NCBI GenBank assembly: GCA_937915725.1
Contig: CALGGV010000135.1
Location: forward strand, 1-11,108
Origin: an uncultured Selenomonadales bacterium
Lineage (GTDB): Bacteria > Bacillota > Negativicutes > Selenomonadales > Selenomonadaceae
Direction: 5' to 3'
DNA length: 11,108 nucleotides
Position numbers and translations under genes: made by a program. The notes under the pieces were generated by a model. The model had not been told where the DNA came from, ran no database searches, and worked only from the letters and a program-made list of their open reading frames with translations. Positions 1 through 8,212 of the stretch are shown one piece after another (position 1 is the stretch's first letter; each line of letters begins with the position of its first letter).

Positions 1-14
1 GGGTAAAATGACAT
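1..14 (-). CDS. 5' end of the next tail-operon gene (partial)
   Basis: Only the first codons are in the window: ATG at 14-12, then codons for Ser, Phe, Tyr and the first two bases of a proline codon. The ATG shares one base with the TAA stop of the gene before it (TAATG, 16-12). The same arrangement occurs at 255-251, which argues for translational coupling in this part of the operon. An AGGTG a few bases upstream could be a weak ribosome binding site. Nothing can be said about function from the sequence present. By position, a baseplate or tail-tip protein is the likeliest product. Confidence 0.4.
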
Positions 15-253
15 TATCGAACACCTACCACAGCGGCTCGGTTGCCTTTATCCGGTAATATACAATAAACTTGGGAGCCGTCGCCGAAATACATATCTAC
101 AGCAGGGGTGTAGGGGTAAGATTTATTACCGATAGTAACGCGGTTACCGTTGACAGTACCGAGCCGCGCCTTGTTTGTGTCTTTTGGGATATTTGCTTGA
201 ATGTAAGCGATAATAGCTTGTTGCATACGAGAAATACTGGCTGACGCGCTCAT
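14..253 (-). CDS. small probable tail-tip/baseplate protein (79 aa)
   Basis: A 79-residue protein of no family I can name. Residues 1-25 look helical (MQQAIIAYIQANI). The rest is rich in short beta strands with glycine/asparagine turns: ARLGTVNGNRVTIG, then VDMYFGDGSQVYCILPDKG and a final AAVVGV. That strand pattern could be a small OB- or SH3-like barrel as seen in tail hub accessory proteins, but this is inference from pattern only. I chose ATG 253 over the in-frame GTG at 262 because GAGGTGG sits about 5 nt before the ATG and the ATG overlaps the upstream TAA (TAATG). It directly follows the hub gene and is followed by a second TAATG, so it is probably translated by re-initiation and acts at the tail tip. 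Confidence 0.75.
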   Translation of the reverse strand: MSASASISRMQQAIIAYIQANIPKDTNKARLGTVNGNRVTIGNKSYPYTPAVDMYFGDGSQVYCILPDKGNRAAVVGVR

Positions 254-3200
254 TAATACCACCTCACTAAAGTTAAAGATTGTTTATTCACAATTCTCGG
301 CGTTCTTATAATTGTGTTAATTTCCAAAAAATAAATATTGCCGTTGAAAATGATTTTGTCGTTAAAGTCGATAACGTGCGGATAATCGTACAAATCAAAA
401 GAAATAGTTTCTTGAGTTTTGCGATTAAGCCACTTCAGTTGGTTGGTTAAATCTTGCAAAGCCTCTGCGCCGTCAACAGGGAACGAAGAATCATAAAGAA
501 AAATAGCGTCAACAGGGCTTGCAACTTGCTGAAAACCGAGTATTGCTATTCTTTGCCCGTTCTCGCCGTATGTGTACCACCCGTCCCAGTTGTCAAAAGA
601 ATCATTAATTCTGTCGCCTTTGGATTTTTTTAATTTTGCTTTTTCGTATTCAGACCCCCTTACATCAGGAGTTGAACTTGTCGTAGCACCACTGGCAGAG
701 CCGTTACTATTACTCTGTAAATGAGTTTGTCCCTGTATAAAGCCGTGTGAAACAGACCTACTGCTGATTATTTCGCCGTCTTCGTCATATTCAACGGTTA
801 GCTCACCTGTCAATTTTTTTTGGTCGCCCACCATATCATAACTATTCCGAGAAACAGTTTCGCCTACATATTCTCTGCCACCGCCGCCATCGTCCTCATA
901 ACGTCTGGCTACGGTACTTATTACGCTGCCGGCGTCGTCGTAATCATAATCTGTATCTGTTTCACTGGCAAATTCTCCGTCCTCATAAACGGTATTTTCA
1001 ACACTGGTTACAGCTCCTTTGCCGTTATAAGTGTAATCTATTACAGTGGTAGTATCATCTTCTTTTATTACTGTTGTTGATGGTAAGCCTTCCAAAGGGT
1101 CTGATTCTTCTTCAGGTTCCTCTGGTTCATTATCTGGTTCGTCATCATCGGGGTCTTTTTCTCTTTCCGGCAGTGCGCCGCCCTCAACAGCTTGCCAGTA
1201 ATATTGATTTACGGTAGTAGGAGTGTTACCCCACGCGGTACGAATTAGCGTTTTTTCGATTATAGGAATTGTATATTCGCAGTCTGTTAAATCGATAGTG
1301 TTTTGTTCGTATCCGCGCTGAATGGCGTACAATTTATCATCACGAATGTAACAGTTAATCAGCATATGCGGCAGTCTTGAAGTCCAGCCGAAAAGGTCAC
1401 GAATTATATCGCCGTAAGTAATTCCTGATTGTTCAGTTTCAAGCGTACTCACAAAATCAGAAAAAGCCGCTACTAACTGTTTGCCCAAAACTCTTGCAAC
1501 GTTGCCAATGTGTGCGCTTGCCTTTGCTTTAGGTTTTTCCATCATTTTTATTTGGGTCATTCTGGGTCTGCTAGGGTCTATACCATCATCAAGCATATAA
1601 GCATAAATTCCGCCAACACGTTCGGCTCCTTTTATTTTGTAGTCAAGTTGGGTATATAGTATTGCGTCAACGTCGGAGCAACATTTGCAGGTACTTAAAA
1701 TCCCTTGTTTTTTCAATTCTTCTATACGCACATTAAATTTGTAGTCTAAATATTGCCCTTTGACTTCTTCCATAATGTCAACATCTTTAACTGTAGCATA
1801 TGTAATTTGGTCGGTAAGCTGTTGAGCAGAAAGTGAAATTTCTAAACTTTCAATATCAGCATTTTCAGTACCGGCAATAAAAACCCCACCTTCAGCAGGC
1901 GAAATAATAAATTGGTGTGGAATTTTGATAAGTGTATCAGCATAAAGATTTACGCGGCGAAAAATCTGCCTGAAAGTGTCGTAGTATTGATACAATTTAA
2001 AAAAGCCTTGCGGCTCATTTGGCACGTCGAAAGAATCACCAGTCCAAACAGCAAGCCCGTCAATCAGTCTAAATTCGTCTACAGTGCCCCAAAGATAACC
2101 ATCAATATTGGAAACTTTACCAATAGATATGTTGATAGAATCCCACATATAAAAATAAACCTTAAAAAGTTTAGAGCCGTCAAGATAAAAAGTTAAATCG
2201 TGAGTGCTATAATCAAGCACAAAGGCGTAATGATGGTATTCGTAGCTGGAAACAAAAAAAGAATAAGTTTTAGTTTCATTGTTAGCATTGAGAATTTTAA
2301 CAATGATAGAGTGCCCGTCATTTGTATAATCGTAACCATTACAGTACATACGGATTAAACTTTTTTTCCCTTCGGTAGCAACAATTTCAAAAATACCGTG
2401 AGGGTCTTCAGACCAACCTATATTCAGCCAGAAATCCAAAGTAAGGCTATGGGCACTCATCTCATCAGTAATAGGTCTACCTGTTATAGCAATGGGAGAA
2501 TTATTTTTAAGTTGACAATCGCCGTTAAAATTACAGGCTTTATTGAAAGGCGCGTTATCAGTAAGGAACCAGGCAAAATCTTGTACAGGATTATTTTCAT
2601 AGTCAAAGAAAGTCCACTTGCCGCCCGCCGAATCAAATGCAGGATTATTTTCATCGTCGAATTGGAGAAGTACTTTAGTTTCATCAATGGCAAAAAGGCG
2701 GTTATTAACCTGCCTTGACGTGTCAAACTTTTTTAAATAACTGTAACCAATGATAGTTGCGTTGTCCGTGAGATAAAGTTGCTGATTAGAAATAACAACG
2801 TTTGAAATAAGCTGTTTTGTATTTTTTGTGTAGATATAAAAATTCTCGAAGGGGTCTCCCCAGTTGACATTGCCGGAATATGTGAGTAATGGAGCAGAAT
2901 CATCATCAATCCAAATTTCAACCTTGCCATCTTCCGAATCTGAAAGTAAATGCAAAAGTACAGTATGAAAACCGACAAGAACTTGATTATGAATTGCGCT
3001 TGTATAGTCAACGCCGGTAGTAATAGTCCAACTGCGAATGTTGCCATACAAAACACAAATAGGACGATTGGCGGCGGCAGTAGCCAAGCCATTAATTCTA
3101 ACGCCGCAAAAATAATAAGTAGAATTTGCTTTGCGCCTGTTTTGAACTTGCAAGTATCCGCCGTCATTTAAAAAAACGTCAAACTTAGCCCAAATTTCGG

Positions 3201-3375
3201 TAGTAGCAGGAAGACCAAAAATATTGTCAGCAACGCTACAAGAAAAAGCAGAGCCGGTTTTTGAAGTGTCTGTATCTAAATCTGTAACAGTAGTACCGCT
3301 CGCAATATCAAGCAATAAAGCGTTGCCGAAATTTTCATACCGCCAATCTGTTTGATTAATATATTCTACAGCCAT
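253..3375 (-). CDS. tail hub/tip protein with LamG-like and YD-like repeat regions
   Basis: A 1040-residue protein, probably the tail hub/receptor-binding tip. Residues about 40-205 and 232-450 look like concanavalin A/LamG-type jelly rolls; the second has LLQFDDENNPAFDSAGG, LTLDFWLNIG, YHHYAFVLDYSTHDLTFYLD and a closing GTVDEFRLIDGLAVW. LamG modules usually bind glycans, so host-surface recognition is plausible. Residues about 480-730 look like the N-terminal half of a gp27/Tal-type hub, including a CKCC motif near 562-567. An acidic stretch (about 735-764, Asp/Glu/Pro) leads into three YD-like units (near 779, 806 and 860), then a Ser/Gly linker. Residues about 955-1040 (FDLYDYPHVIDFNDKIIF to LTLVRWY) resemble a C-terminal hub beta-barrel. 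ATG 3375 has GAGG about 9 nt upstream and follows the upstream TGA by one base; an in-frame start 11 codons earlier is less likely. Tail-tip role is fairly sure, exact family is not. Confidence 0.8.
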   Translation of the reverse strand: MAVEYINQTDWRYENFGNALLLDIASGTTVTDLDTDTSKTGSAFSCSVADNIFGLPATTEIWAKFDVFLNDGGYLQVQNRRKANSTYYFCGVRINGLATAAANRPICVLYGNIRSWTITTGVDYTSAIHNQVLVGFHTVLLHLLSDSEDGKVEIWIDDDSAPLLTYSGNVNWGDPFENFYIYTKNTKQLISNVVISNQQLYLTDNATIIGYSYLKKFDTSRQVNNRLFAIDETKVLLQFDDENNPAFDSAGGKWTFFDYENNPVQDFAWFLTDNAPFNKACNFNGDCQLKNNSPIAITGRPITDEMSAHSLTLDFWLNIGWSEDPHGIFEIVATEGKKSLIRMYCNGYDYTNDGHSIIVKILNANNETKTYSFFVSSYEYHHYAFVLDYSTHDLTFYLDGSKLFKVYFYMWDSINISIGKVSNIDGYLWGTVDEFRLIDGLAVWTGDSFDVPNEPQGFFKLYQYYDTFRQIFRRVNLYADTLIKIPHQFIISPAEGGVFIAGTENADIESLEISLSAQQLTDQITYATVKDVDIMEEVKGQYLDYKFNVRIEELKKQGILSTCKCCSDVDAILYTQLDYKIKGAERVGGIYAYMLDDGIDPSRPRMTQIKMMEKPKAKASAHIGNVARVLGKQLVAAFSDFVSTLETEQSGITYGDIIRDLFGWTSRLPHMLINCYIRDDKLYAIQRGYEQNTIDLTDCEYTIPIIEKTLIRTAWGNTPTTVNQYYWQAVEGGALPEREKDPDDDEPDNEPEEPEEESDPLEGLPSTTVIKEDDTTTVIDYTYNGKGAVTSVENTVYEDGEFASETDTDYDYDDAGSVISTVARRYEDDGGGGREYVGETVSRNSYDMVGDQKKLTGELTVEYDEDGEIISSRSVSHGFIQGQTHLQSNSNGSASGATTSSTPDVRGSEYEKAKLKKSKGDRINDSFDNWDGWYTYGENGQRIAILGFQQVASPVDAIFLYDSSFPVDGAEALQDLTNQLKWLNRKTQETISFDLYDYPHVIDFNDKIIFNGNIYFLEINTIIRTPRIVNKQSLTLVRWY

Positions 3376-3376
3376 A

Positions 3377-3775
3377 TCAAGAATCCTCAACAACAATAGC
3401 TTGAGCAAAGATTTTTACAGATTTATCATTCTGAGCGACTTCTTCAATGAACGACTTCGCCTGTGCATAAAAAATAAGGTTAGAATTTGTAATGGTATCT
3501 GTAAAAGTAATTGAATCAGCCCAGCCGGTATCACTCTGCAAACTTAATTTCCAGCGGTCTTTTGTGTCGTTGTAGTCTTGAATCACCGTATTTCCGTATG
3601 TTTTATAGCCGGATTCTGCGCGAATAGCTAATTTTGCAATTTGAGTTTCAGTTTGTGCGCCGTCCAAAATAAAATTAAGCGGCGCGGTAAAACTATCTTC
3701 AGTGGATATAACAGTTCCGTCTGTACCGCCCGCTGTAGGGTTATTCATATACAAATTTAAATGCGGGTCTGCCAT
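3377..3775 (-). CDS. small beta-rich tail protein, function unknown (132 aa)
   Basis: A 132-residue protein with no signal peptide or membrane segment. It opens with HLNLYMNNPTAGGTDGTVIS and has an alternating hydrophobic/polar pattern of beta strands: APLNFILD, IAKLAIRAESGYKTYGNT, WKLSLQSD, NLIFYAQAK and a final VKIFAQAIVVED. This looks like a compact beta-sandwich tail component. I recall similar small proteins between tape measure and hub genes in Firmicutes prophages, but I cannot name a family. The start is well fixed: GGAGGTG lies 5 nt before ATG 3775. The gene begins 17 nt after the previous stop and ends one base before the hub ATG, so the three genes are probably translated in series. 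A distal-tail or hub-adaptor role is inferred from position only. Confidence 0.75.
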   Translation of the reverse strand: MADPHLNLYMNNPTAGGTDGTVISTEDSFTAPLNFILDGAQTETQIAKLAIRAESGYKTYGNTVIQDYNDTKDRWKLSLQSDTGWADSITFTDTITNSNLIFYAQAKSFIEEVAQNDKSVKIFAQAIVVEDS

Positions 3776-3792
3776 TTTTTCACCTCCATAAT

Positions 3793-4158
3793 TTAAAAAC
3801 CGAGTTCTGATATATTTACTTGTCTGTTCTGTGCTTTTATCAGTTCAAACTCTGCGCGAACGTAAGCGTGAAAAGAATCAACGCGGCGGAATTTCTGAAA
3901 TTTTAAAGTTAAGCCTGAAAAAGTAACACCTGCTTTATCAGTATAAGAAACAGTTGTATTGGCAAGCCACAGATTTAAAATCTGCCTGAAATTATCTGCC
4001 GAAAAAACACAAGTGATTTTAAATCCGCCAAAAAATTTACCGCCGTTTTGAATGGCAGTACCGTTAATCAGTTCAACAATTTCTTTTCTGTCGTCAATCA
4101 ATAAATCATCGTCAGAATCAGAATCGCGCAGGGACGGAATATCGTTTATGAAAATCAT
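3793..4158 (-). CDS. small tail protein downstream of the tape measure (121 aa)
   Basis: A 121-residue protein in the slot where siphophages keep the distal tail protein (Dit) or an equivalent adaptor. It starts with a very acidic segment (SLRDSDSDDDLLIDD, residues 9-23). A beta-rich body follows, with FFGGFKITCVFS, LNLWLANTTVSYTD and VTFSGLTLKFQKFRRVDSFHAYVRAEFELI. The last strands recall tail-tube/Dit-like folds with paired long strands, but it is much shorter than usual Dit proteins (about 200-250 residues). I therefore do not assign it to that family. ATG 4158 is chosen because it lies 13 nt after the tape measure stop with GGCGGTG upstream. A longer frame starting at 4242 would overlap the tape measure C-terminus by about 70 nt and its added residues look like shadow sequence. 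Confidence 0.7.
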   Translation of the reverse strand: MIFINDIPSLRDSDSDDDLLIDDRKEIVELINGTAIQNGGKFFGGFKITCVFSADNFRQILNLWLANTTVSYTDKAGVTFSGLTLKFQKFRRVDSFHAYVRAEFELIKAQNRQVNISELGF

Positions 4159-4171
4159 AGCAACACCGCCT

Positions 4172-7100
4172 TTAAGCCGAATAGCCGTAATTGCTTTTAG
4201 AAGTAGCAGATTGAACGGCACTTGTAACAGCGTTTGCAACATTGTCTGTAATATCGTTTGTAAGTTGGTTTTTCATCGCATTGTCAAAAACATATGCGCC
4301 GCCTAAATTAATGTTAGGATTTACAGTGATATTAATGGTCGGCGGTTGTTGTTTTTGATTTTCTTTAGCATTTTGGGCGATAATCCCTGCAGTTTGGGTT
4401 AATTCGGAAAGTTGCTGTGTCATTTGATTAAAAATGCTTGTGTCAATTTGCGGCAAATTATCTCCTGCCGGAGCATTAAAATTCAGCAGGGAGTTAGAAA
4501 AAGAATCAAGTGCAGAAGTAGCATTTTCTAAGCCGAAATTAAAAGCCTCAAAAGTCGGCAGATTTTCAGCCGAGTTAAAATCCTGTATCTTTTGCTGAAA
4601 ATCTTTTGAGCTAGTCGGGGCATTTGAAGTTGTAGGCGCAGAATCGCTTGTGGCGTTATACACTTGTTGTGCAATATCTGCAAGAATTTCAAGCCCTGCG
4701 CCGCCTAACATCATAGGAACAGCGGCGGGAGTTGCCGCACCTGCAGAGCCAGCCTCTATTACCGCGCCTAGCAATGATATTATTTTTCCTACTGTTTGTG
4801 TACCATCTAAAAATTGATTTATTAAATCGCTATTATCATTAGTTGTCGCTGGTTGCAATTTTGAAGGATTAAGGGATTTATTGGAGCCGGAATCTTTTTG
4901 TGTAGACTGTAACTTGGAAAGTTTTTCGCTATTTTCGGATATATTCTTCACCATTTTCCCGAACGTATCGCCCAATATATCCCCTGCGTCTTTTACTGCT
5001 TGAAAAGACTGATTTAAAGAATCACTCGTGCCACTCAATTCGGTAAAAGAATCTTTAGTCTGTTCGAGGGTTCTAGTTATTTCTGCATTTACTGAATCAA
5101 GAGAATTAAAATTTTGCGGCAGTTTTGTGGCAGATTCTTCTAGTGATTTTAAAGCGTTGTTTAATTTTTCGGTAACGCCAGTATCGTCCGCGTATTTCTG
5201 CGCTATATCAGTGGTATCTTGTTGAATATCTCTCCAAAAATCTGGAGTAGCAAAATTAGGTTCTTTAAGTTTTGGTCTTTTTTTGTATCTATAGTTACCC
5301 CTTGAACGGTTCCGTATCAGGGATAATTCGTTTTGGTACCACTGGTCAACTACTTCAGCAGGATTATCTTTTAAAAGTTCATCACGTTGTTTTTGCGCCC
5401 TCATTATATCTACTTCGCGTTGTGAGTGTGTCTGCTCGAAAATCTTTTCTTGCAATGATTGAGTATTGCCTTTGATTCTGTCCATTTCACGTTCAAAGGC
5501 TTGTGTTTCTTTAAGTGCGGCATTTGTTATAGTTGTCGCTACGTCCTCTGCCGTTGCCGCCTTTTCCAACTGCGCGTCTTTCCACTCTTCAATATCGCGC
5601 AGTTGTTTTTCAAATTCCGAATGTGTAGCCTCATAGATAATATCTGCCGTTTCTTTATTTATCTGTTCTATTTCTTCATTGTGCTGTTGTTCTATCTGTT
5701 GTCTTTTGAGTGCATATTCTTCGGCAATGATATTTTGTTCATCTTCGTAGTAGCGGGCGTCTTTTAAGACTTCTTCGCGCCATTGTTCAAGTCTAGCTAA
5801 AGATTTTTGATATTCATTATCGCCGAATTGTAAATCTATCTTGAGATCTGCTATTTCTTGTTTATATTTTGTTATCCTGTTTAAGCTATAACTTAGTGCC
5901 TCAGCGTCTTTTATGTTCTTTTTCGTTATTTCTCGCGAAGTTTCATTGGCGGCGTTGTAAGCGTCAAGGTCTTTTCGTGCTTTATCCCAAATACTATCTT
6001 TGTCAGTTTGGGTATCAGATGACAATAAATCTTTGAACTTATCGGTAACTCCAAAAGTTTCATCTAGACTTCCAATAAAGCCCTTTATTTTATCAGTAAT
6101 GCCGAAACTGTCATTCAGCTCTTTTATTTTATCTATTGCTGAATCTGCAAAATCTATAAGTGCCTGTTTGCCGCTTTTAAAAGTCTCAATCGCCGCAAAT
6201 TCCCATAACAGGATTGTATCGCGGTTTTCTTCGATAAGTCCTGTTATAGTCTTAAAAAACTCAAACTTACTTTCGGCGGCTAAATTAGCCAAAGGAACCG
6301 CTAATCCGGAAAGTGCACTTTCAAATTCTCCAGCCTGTACTTCAGCCATTTTTAAATTGGTAGATAATTCAGCCAAACTTGCAAAATCTGAAGTACTCCA
6401 CTTGATCTGATTAGCGCGTTCTTTCGCCTTGCCGTAATTTTCCAAAAAGGTTGCCACGTCGTGGATAGATTGTCCATTGGTCATTATGATATAAGCCTCA
6501 GCCTCGCCAGCCTCTTTTGCTTTTAAATAACCTTGATAGACGTTTTCGAGTGCCTCATCAAATTCTAGCAAGTGTCCTTTGGCGTCTTGAATTGTCACGC
6601 CATATTTTTCAAGTGCCAAAACTTCAGGGTCATCTGCGCCGCCGCCTTTTATTACGGCATCTTGTATTCCCCTGATATAGTCTCGTACGTCATCATATTC
6701 CCCGCCTGATAAATTAATAAAACTGCCTATTTCTTGCGCTTTGGACAAAGACAAATACAGCTCATTAGCTTGCTCTCTAACTTCTTTAAAGCCATCTACC
6801 GCAGGTTGTGCGAACTTTATTGCACTTTCCGATAATTCGTCAAAGGTCTTTTTTAGTCCAACACCTATTGCCGCAATTCGCCCAGTCTCTGTTTTAAAAT
6901 AAGGCAGTCGGTCATTTACGACGCCCAGCGCGTCCCCTAAGTTTTCAGTATCTGCTATCAGTATCTCAATAATGCTTAGCGCGTCATCAAAATAATCTGT
7001 GTATGAATCAGCCGTTGTCTCTAAACTTGACGAAACATTTTCTGCTGATTCTTCAAAACTATTTCTTATATCTTGAGAAGTTCGTGCCGCGCCATCGCTT

Positions 7101-8191
7101 ATTCTTGCAAATGATTCAGCAATATCAGGTTCAATATCCTTGAAATCTTCAGCTAAAATTTGTGCAGGATTATTTTCGCGTAATTCGTCGGTAGCCTCTT
7201 TAGTTCCAACTGCAATAGCTGACAATGCAACAGCGGCGGCAGCGGCTACTTTTGCGTGGGGAATAGGGATTGTGCGCCCTGCCGCTATCATCTGGTCAAT
7301 ACCTTTTATCGCAGGTTCAATCAACCCCAGCATTTCCCAGTTTATTCCGAGTGCTATTTCTTGTTGCTTTGATAAATCCGCTGTCTGTTGTTGTAGGCGC
7401 AACATTGCCAACTGTTCTTTTTCTAACTGCACTGCCATTATCTGCGCGGCGTCGGAATTTTGCCCTTGAGCTTGCACTAAATCTGTATAACTCTTTGACA
7501 GTAAGGCTATCTTTTCTTTTTGCAGGTCTATTTGTGCAGTTAGTGCAGTTTCTTGCAGTTTTACTTTTTCTGCGATACTTGCTGATTCATCTAATCCTTC
7601 CAGTTGTACCTGCCCGCGTAACTGAATTAAAGTTTGTTCTCTAGACAGCTTATCTATCTCGGAATTTATCTTTTTTCCCGCGTTCCTTATTTCTTTTTCG
7701 GCTCCGCTGGTATTAACTTTTATTTCTACTTCGGGAACTTCTATTTTTGGAATGTCAATTCTGCTGTCGTCAACCTTTATATCTACTGCAACATCGGTTG
7801 CCGAACGTTCCAATTTTTCTAATTCTTTTTCAAGCTGTACAACCTTAAGCCGCTCTTTCTCCATCGCTAATTCTAACTTTTGAGCGGAGGCGGCTTGCTT
7901 GCCTTGAATTTCAGCAGTTAAATTGTAAGCGGCAGAGGCGGCTTGTAGTTTCTGCCGTTGCAGGTCAAGCGTATCATTTAAAGCCTTTTCTTGAATTTCG
8001 AGAATCTTTGTTTTATCTGTTGTAGCGTCCAGACCGGCTATATCTATATCTGCGCGAATTTTTACAAGGCTTTTTTCGCGTTCAAACTGCTCCATTGCCG
8101 CCTTCAATTTGCGTTGAGTTTCTTTTAAACCGCTGTCAAATTGTGATGAATCTAATCCGATAACAAAAGTATAATCATTATTTCCCGCCAT
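4172..8191 (-). CDS. tail tape measure protein (1339 aa)
   Basis: This protein sets tail length and occupies the lumen of the tail tube until DNA ejection. Length, gene position after the chaperones, dominant helix/coiled coil and short hydrophobic patches all fit the tape measure class. The N-terminus (VIGLDSSQFDSGLKETQRKL) matches the typical opening of TP901/HK97-type tape measures. Residues 38-128 and 183-274 are a diverged duplication of one coiled-coil unit. Hydrophobic stretches lie at about 313-329 (AKVAAAAAVALSAIAVG) and about 1134-1167, candidates for membrane insertion during ejection. A more globular part (about 470-630) includes TNGQSIHDVATFLENYG. Residues 791-945 hold 65-residue repeats. 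The C-terminus (from about 1290) is Asn/Pro-rich then helical. AAAGGAG lies about 5 nt before ATG 8191. The stop is 13 nt before the next start. Confidence 0.93.
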   Translation of the reverse strand: MAGNNDYTFVIGLDSSQFDSGLKETQRKLKAAMEQFEREKSLVKIRADIDIAGLDATTDKTKILEIQEKALNDTLDLQRQKLQAASAAYNLTAEIQGKQAASAQKLELAMEKERLKVVQLEKELEKLERSATDVAVDIKVDDSRIDIPKIEVPEVEIKVNTSGAEKEIRNAGKKINSEIDKLSREQTLIQLRGQVQLEGLDESASIAEKVKLQETALTAQIDLQKEKIALLSKSYTDLVQAQGQNSDAAQIMAVQLEKEQLAMLRLQQQTADLSKQQEIALGINWEMLGLIEPAIKGIDQMIAAGRTIPIPHAKVAAAAAVALSAIAVGTKEATDELRENNPAQILAEDFKDIEPDIAESFARISDGAARTSQDIRNSFEESAENVSSSLETTADSYTDYFDDALSIIEILIADTENLGDALGVVNDRLPYFKTETGRIAAIGVGLKKTFDELSESAIKFAQPAVDGFKEVREQANELYLSLSKAQEIGSFINLSGGEYDDVRDYIRGIQDAVIKGGGADDPEVLALEKYGVTIQDAKGHLLEFDEALENVYQGYLKAKEAGEAEAYIIMTNGQSIHDVATFLENYGKAKERANQIKWSTSDFASLAELSTNLKMAEVQAGEFESALSGLAVPLANLAAESKFEFFKTITGLIEENRDTILLWEFAAIETFKSGKQALIDFADSAIDKIKELNDSFGITDKIKGFIGSLDETFGVTDKFKDLLSSDTQTDKDSIWDKARKDLDAYNAANETSREITKKNIKDAEALSYSLNRITKYKQEIADLKIDLQFGDNEYQKSLARLEQWREEVLKDARYYEDEQNIIAEEYALKRQQIEQQHNEEIEQINKETADIIYEATHSEFEKQLRDIEEWKDAQLEKAATAEDVATTITNAALKETQAFEREMDRIKGNTQSLQEKIFEQTHSQREVDIMRAQKQRDELLKDNPAEVVDQWYQNELSLIRNRSRGNYRYKKRPKLKEPNFATPDFWRDIQQDTTDIAQKYADDTGVTEKLNNALKSLEESATKLPQNFNSLDSVNAEITRTLEQTKDSFTELSGTSDSLNQSFQAVKDAGDILGDTFGKMVKNISENSEKLSKLQSTQKDSGSNKSLNPSKLQPATTNDNSDLINQFLDGTQTVGKIISLLGAVIEAGSAGAATPAAVPMMLGGAGLEILADIAQQVYNATSDSAPTTSNAPTSSKDFQQKIQDFNSAENLPTFEAFNFGLENATSALDSFSNSLLNFNAPAGDNLPQIDTSIFNQMTQQLSELTQTAGIIAQNAKENQKQQPPTINITVNPNINLGGAYVFDNAMKNQLTNDITDNVANAVTSAVQSATSKSNYGYSA
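5357..5821 (-). repeat. 65-residue helical repeats in the tape measure
   Basis: Three successive units beginning near residues 791, 857 and 922. Unit starts align as DNEYQKSLARLEQWREEVLKD, HSEFEKQLRDIEEWKDAQLEK and HSQREVDIMRAQKQRDELLKD. The first two are each 65 residues and end in YEAT and FEQT; the third is incomplete. All are Glu/Lys/Gln-rich and strongly helical. Confidence 0.7.
7370..8080 (-). repeat. duplicated coiled-coil unit in the tape measure
   Basis: Two protein-level copies of about 91 residues, at tape measure residues 38-128 (DNA 8080-7808) and 183-274 (DNA 7645-7370). Shared landmarks in order: IRADIDIAGLDATT against LRGQVQLEGLDESA; LNDTLDLQRQKL against LTAQIDLQKEKI; AEIQGKQAASAQ against VQAQGQNSDAAQ; and AMEKERLKVVQLEKELEKL against VQLEKEQLAMLRLQQQTADL. 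They are separated by a Val/Ile/Pro-rich linker (about 131-162). The copies are diverged at DNA level, so the duplication is old. Confidence 0.75.
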
Positions 8192-8212
8192 TTTTTCTCC
8201 TTTCGCGCAGAT

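Noticed and set aside
2484..3167. Two minus-strand open frames in other phases inside the hub gene
   Set aside because: They overlap the LamG-coding part of the hub completely; composition is not protein-like and no start signal is seen.
5459..7822. Plus-strand frames with hydrophobic, Cys/Phe-rich translations opposite the tape measure
   Set aside because: Antisense shadows of a coiled-coil gene: Glu/Lys/Gln codons read backwards give Phe/Leu/Cys.
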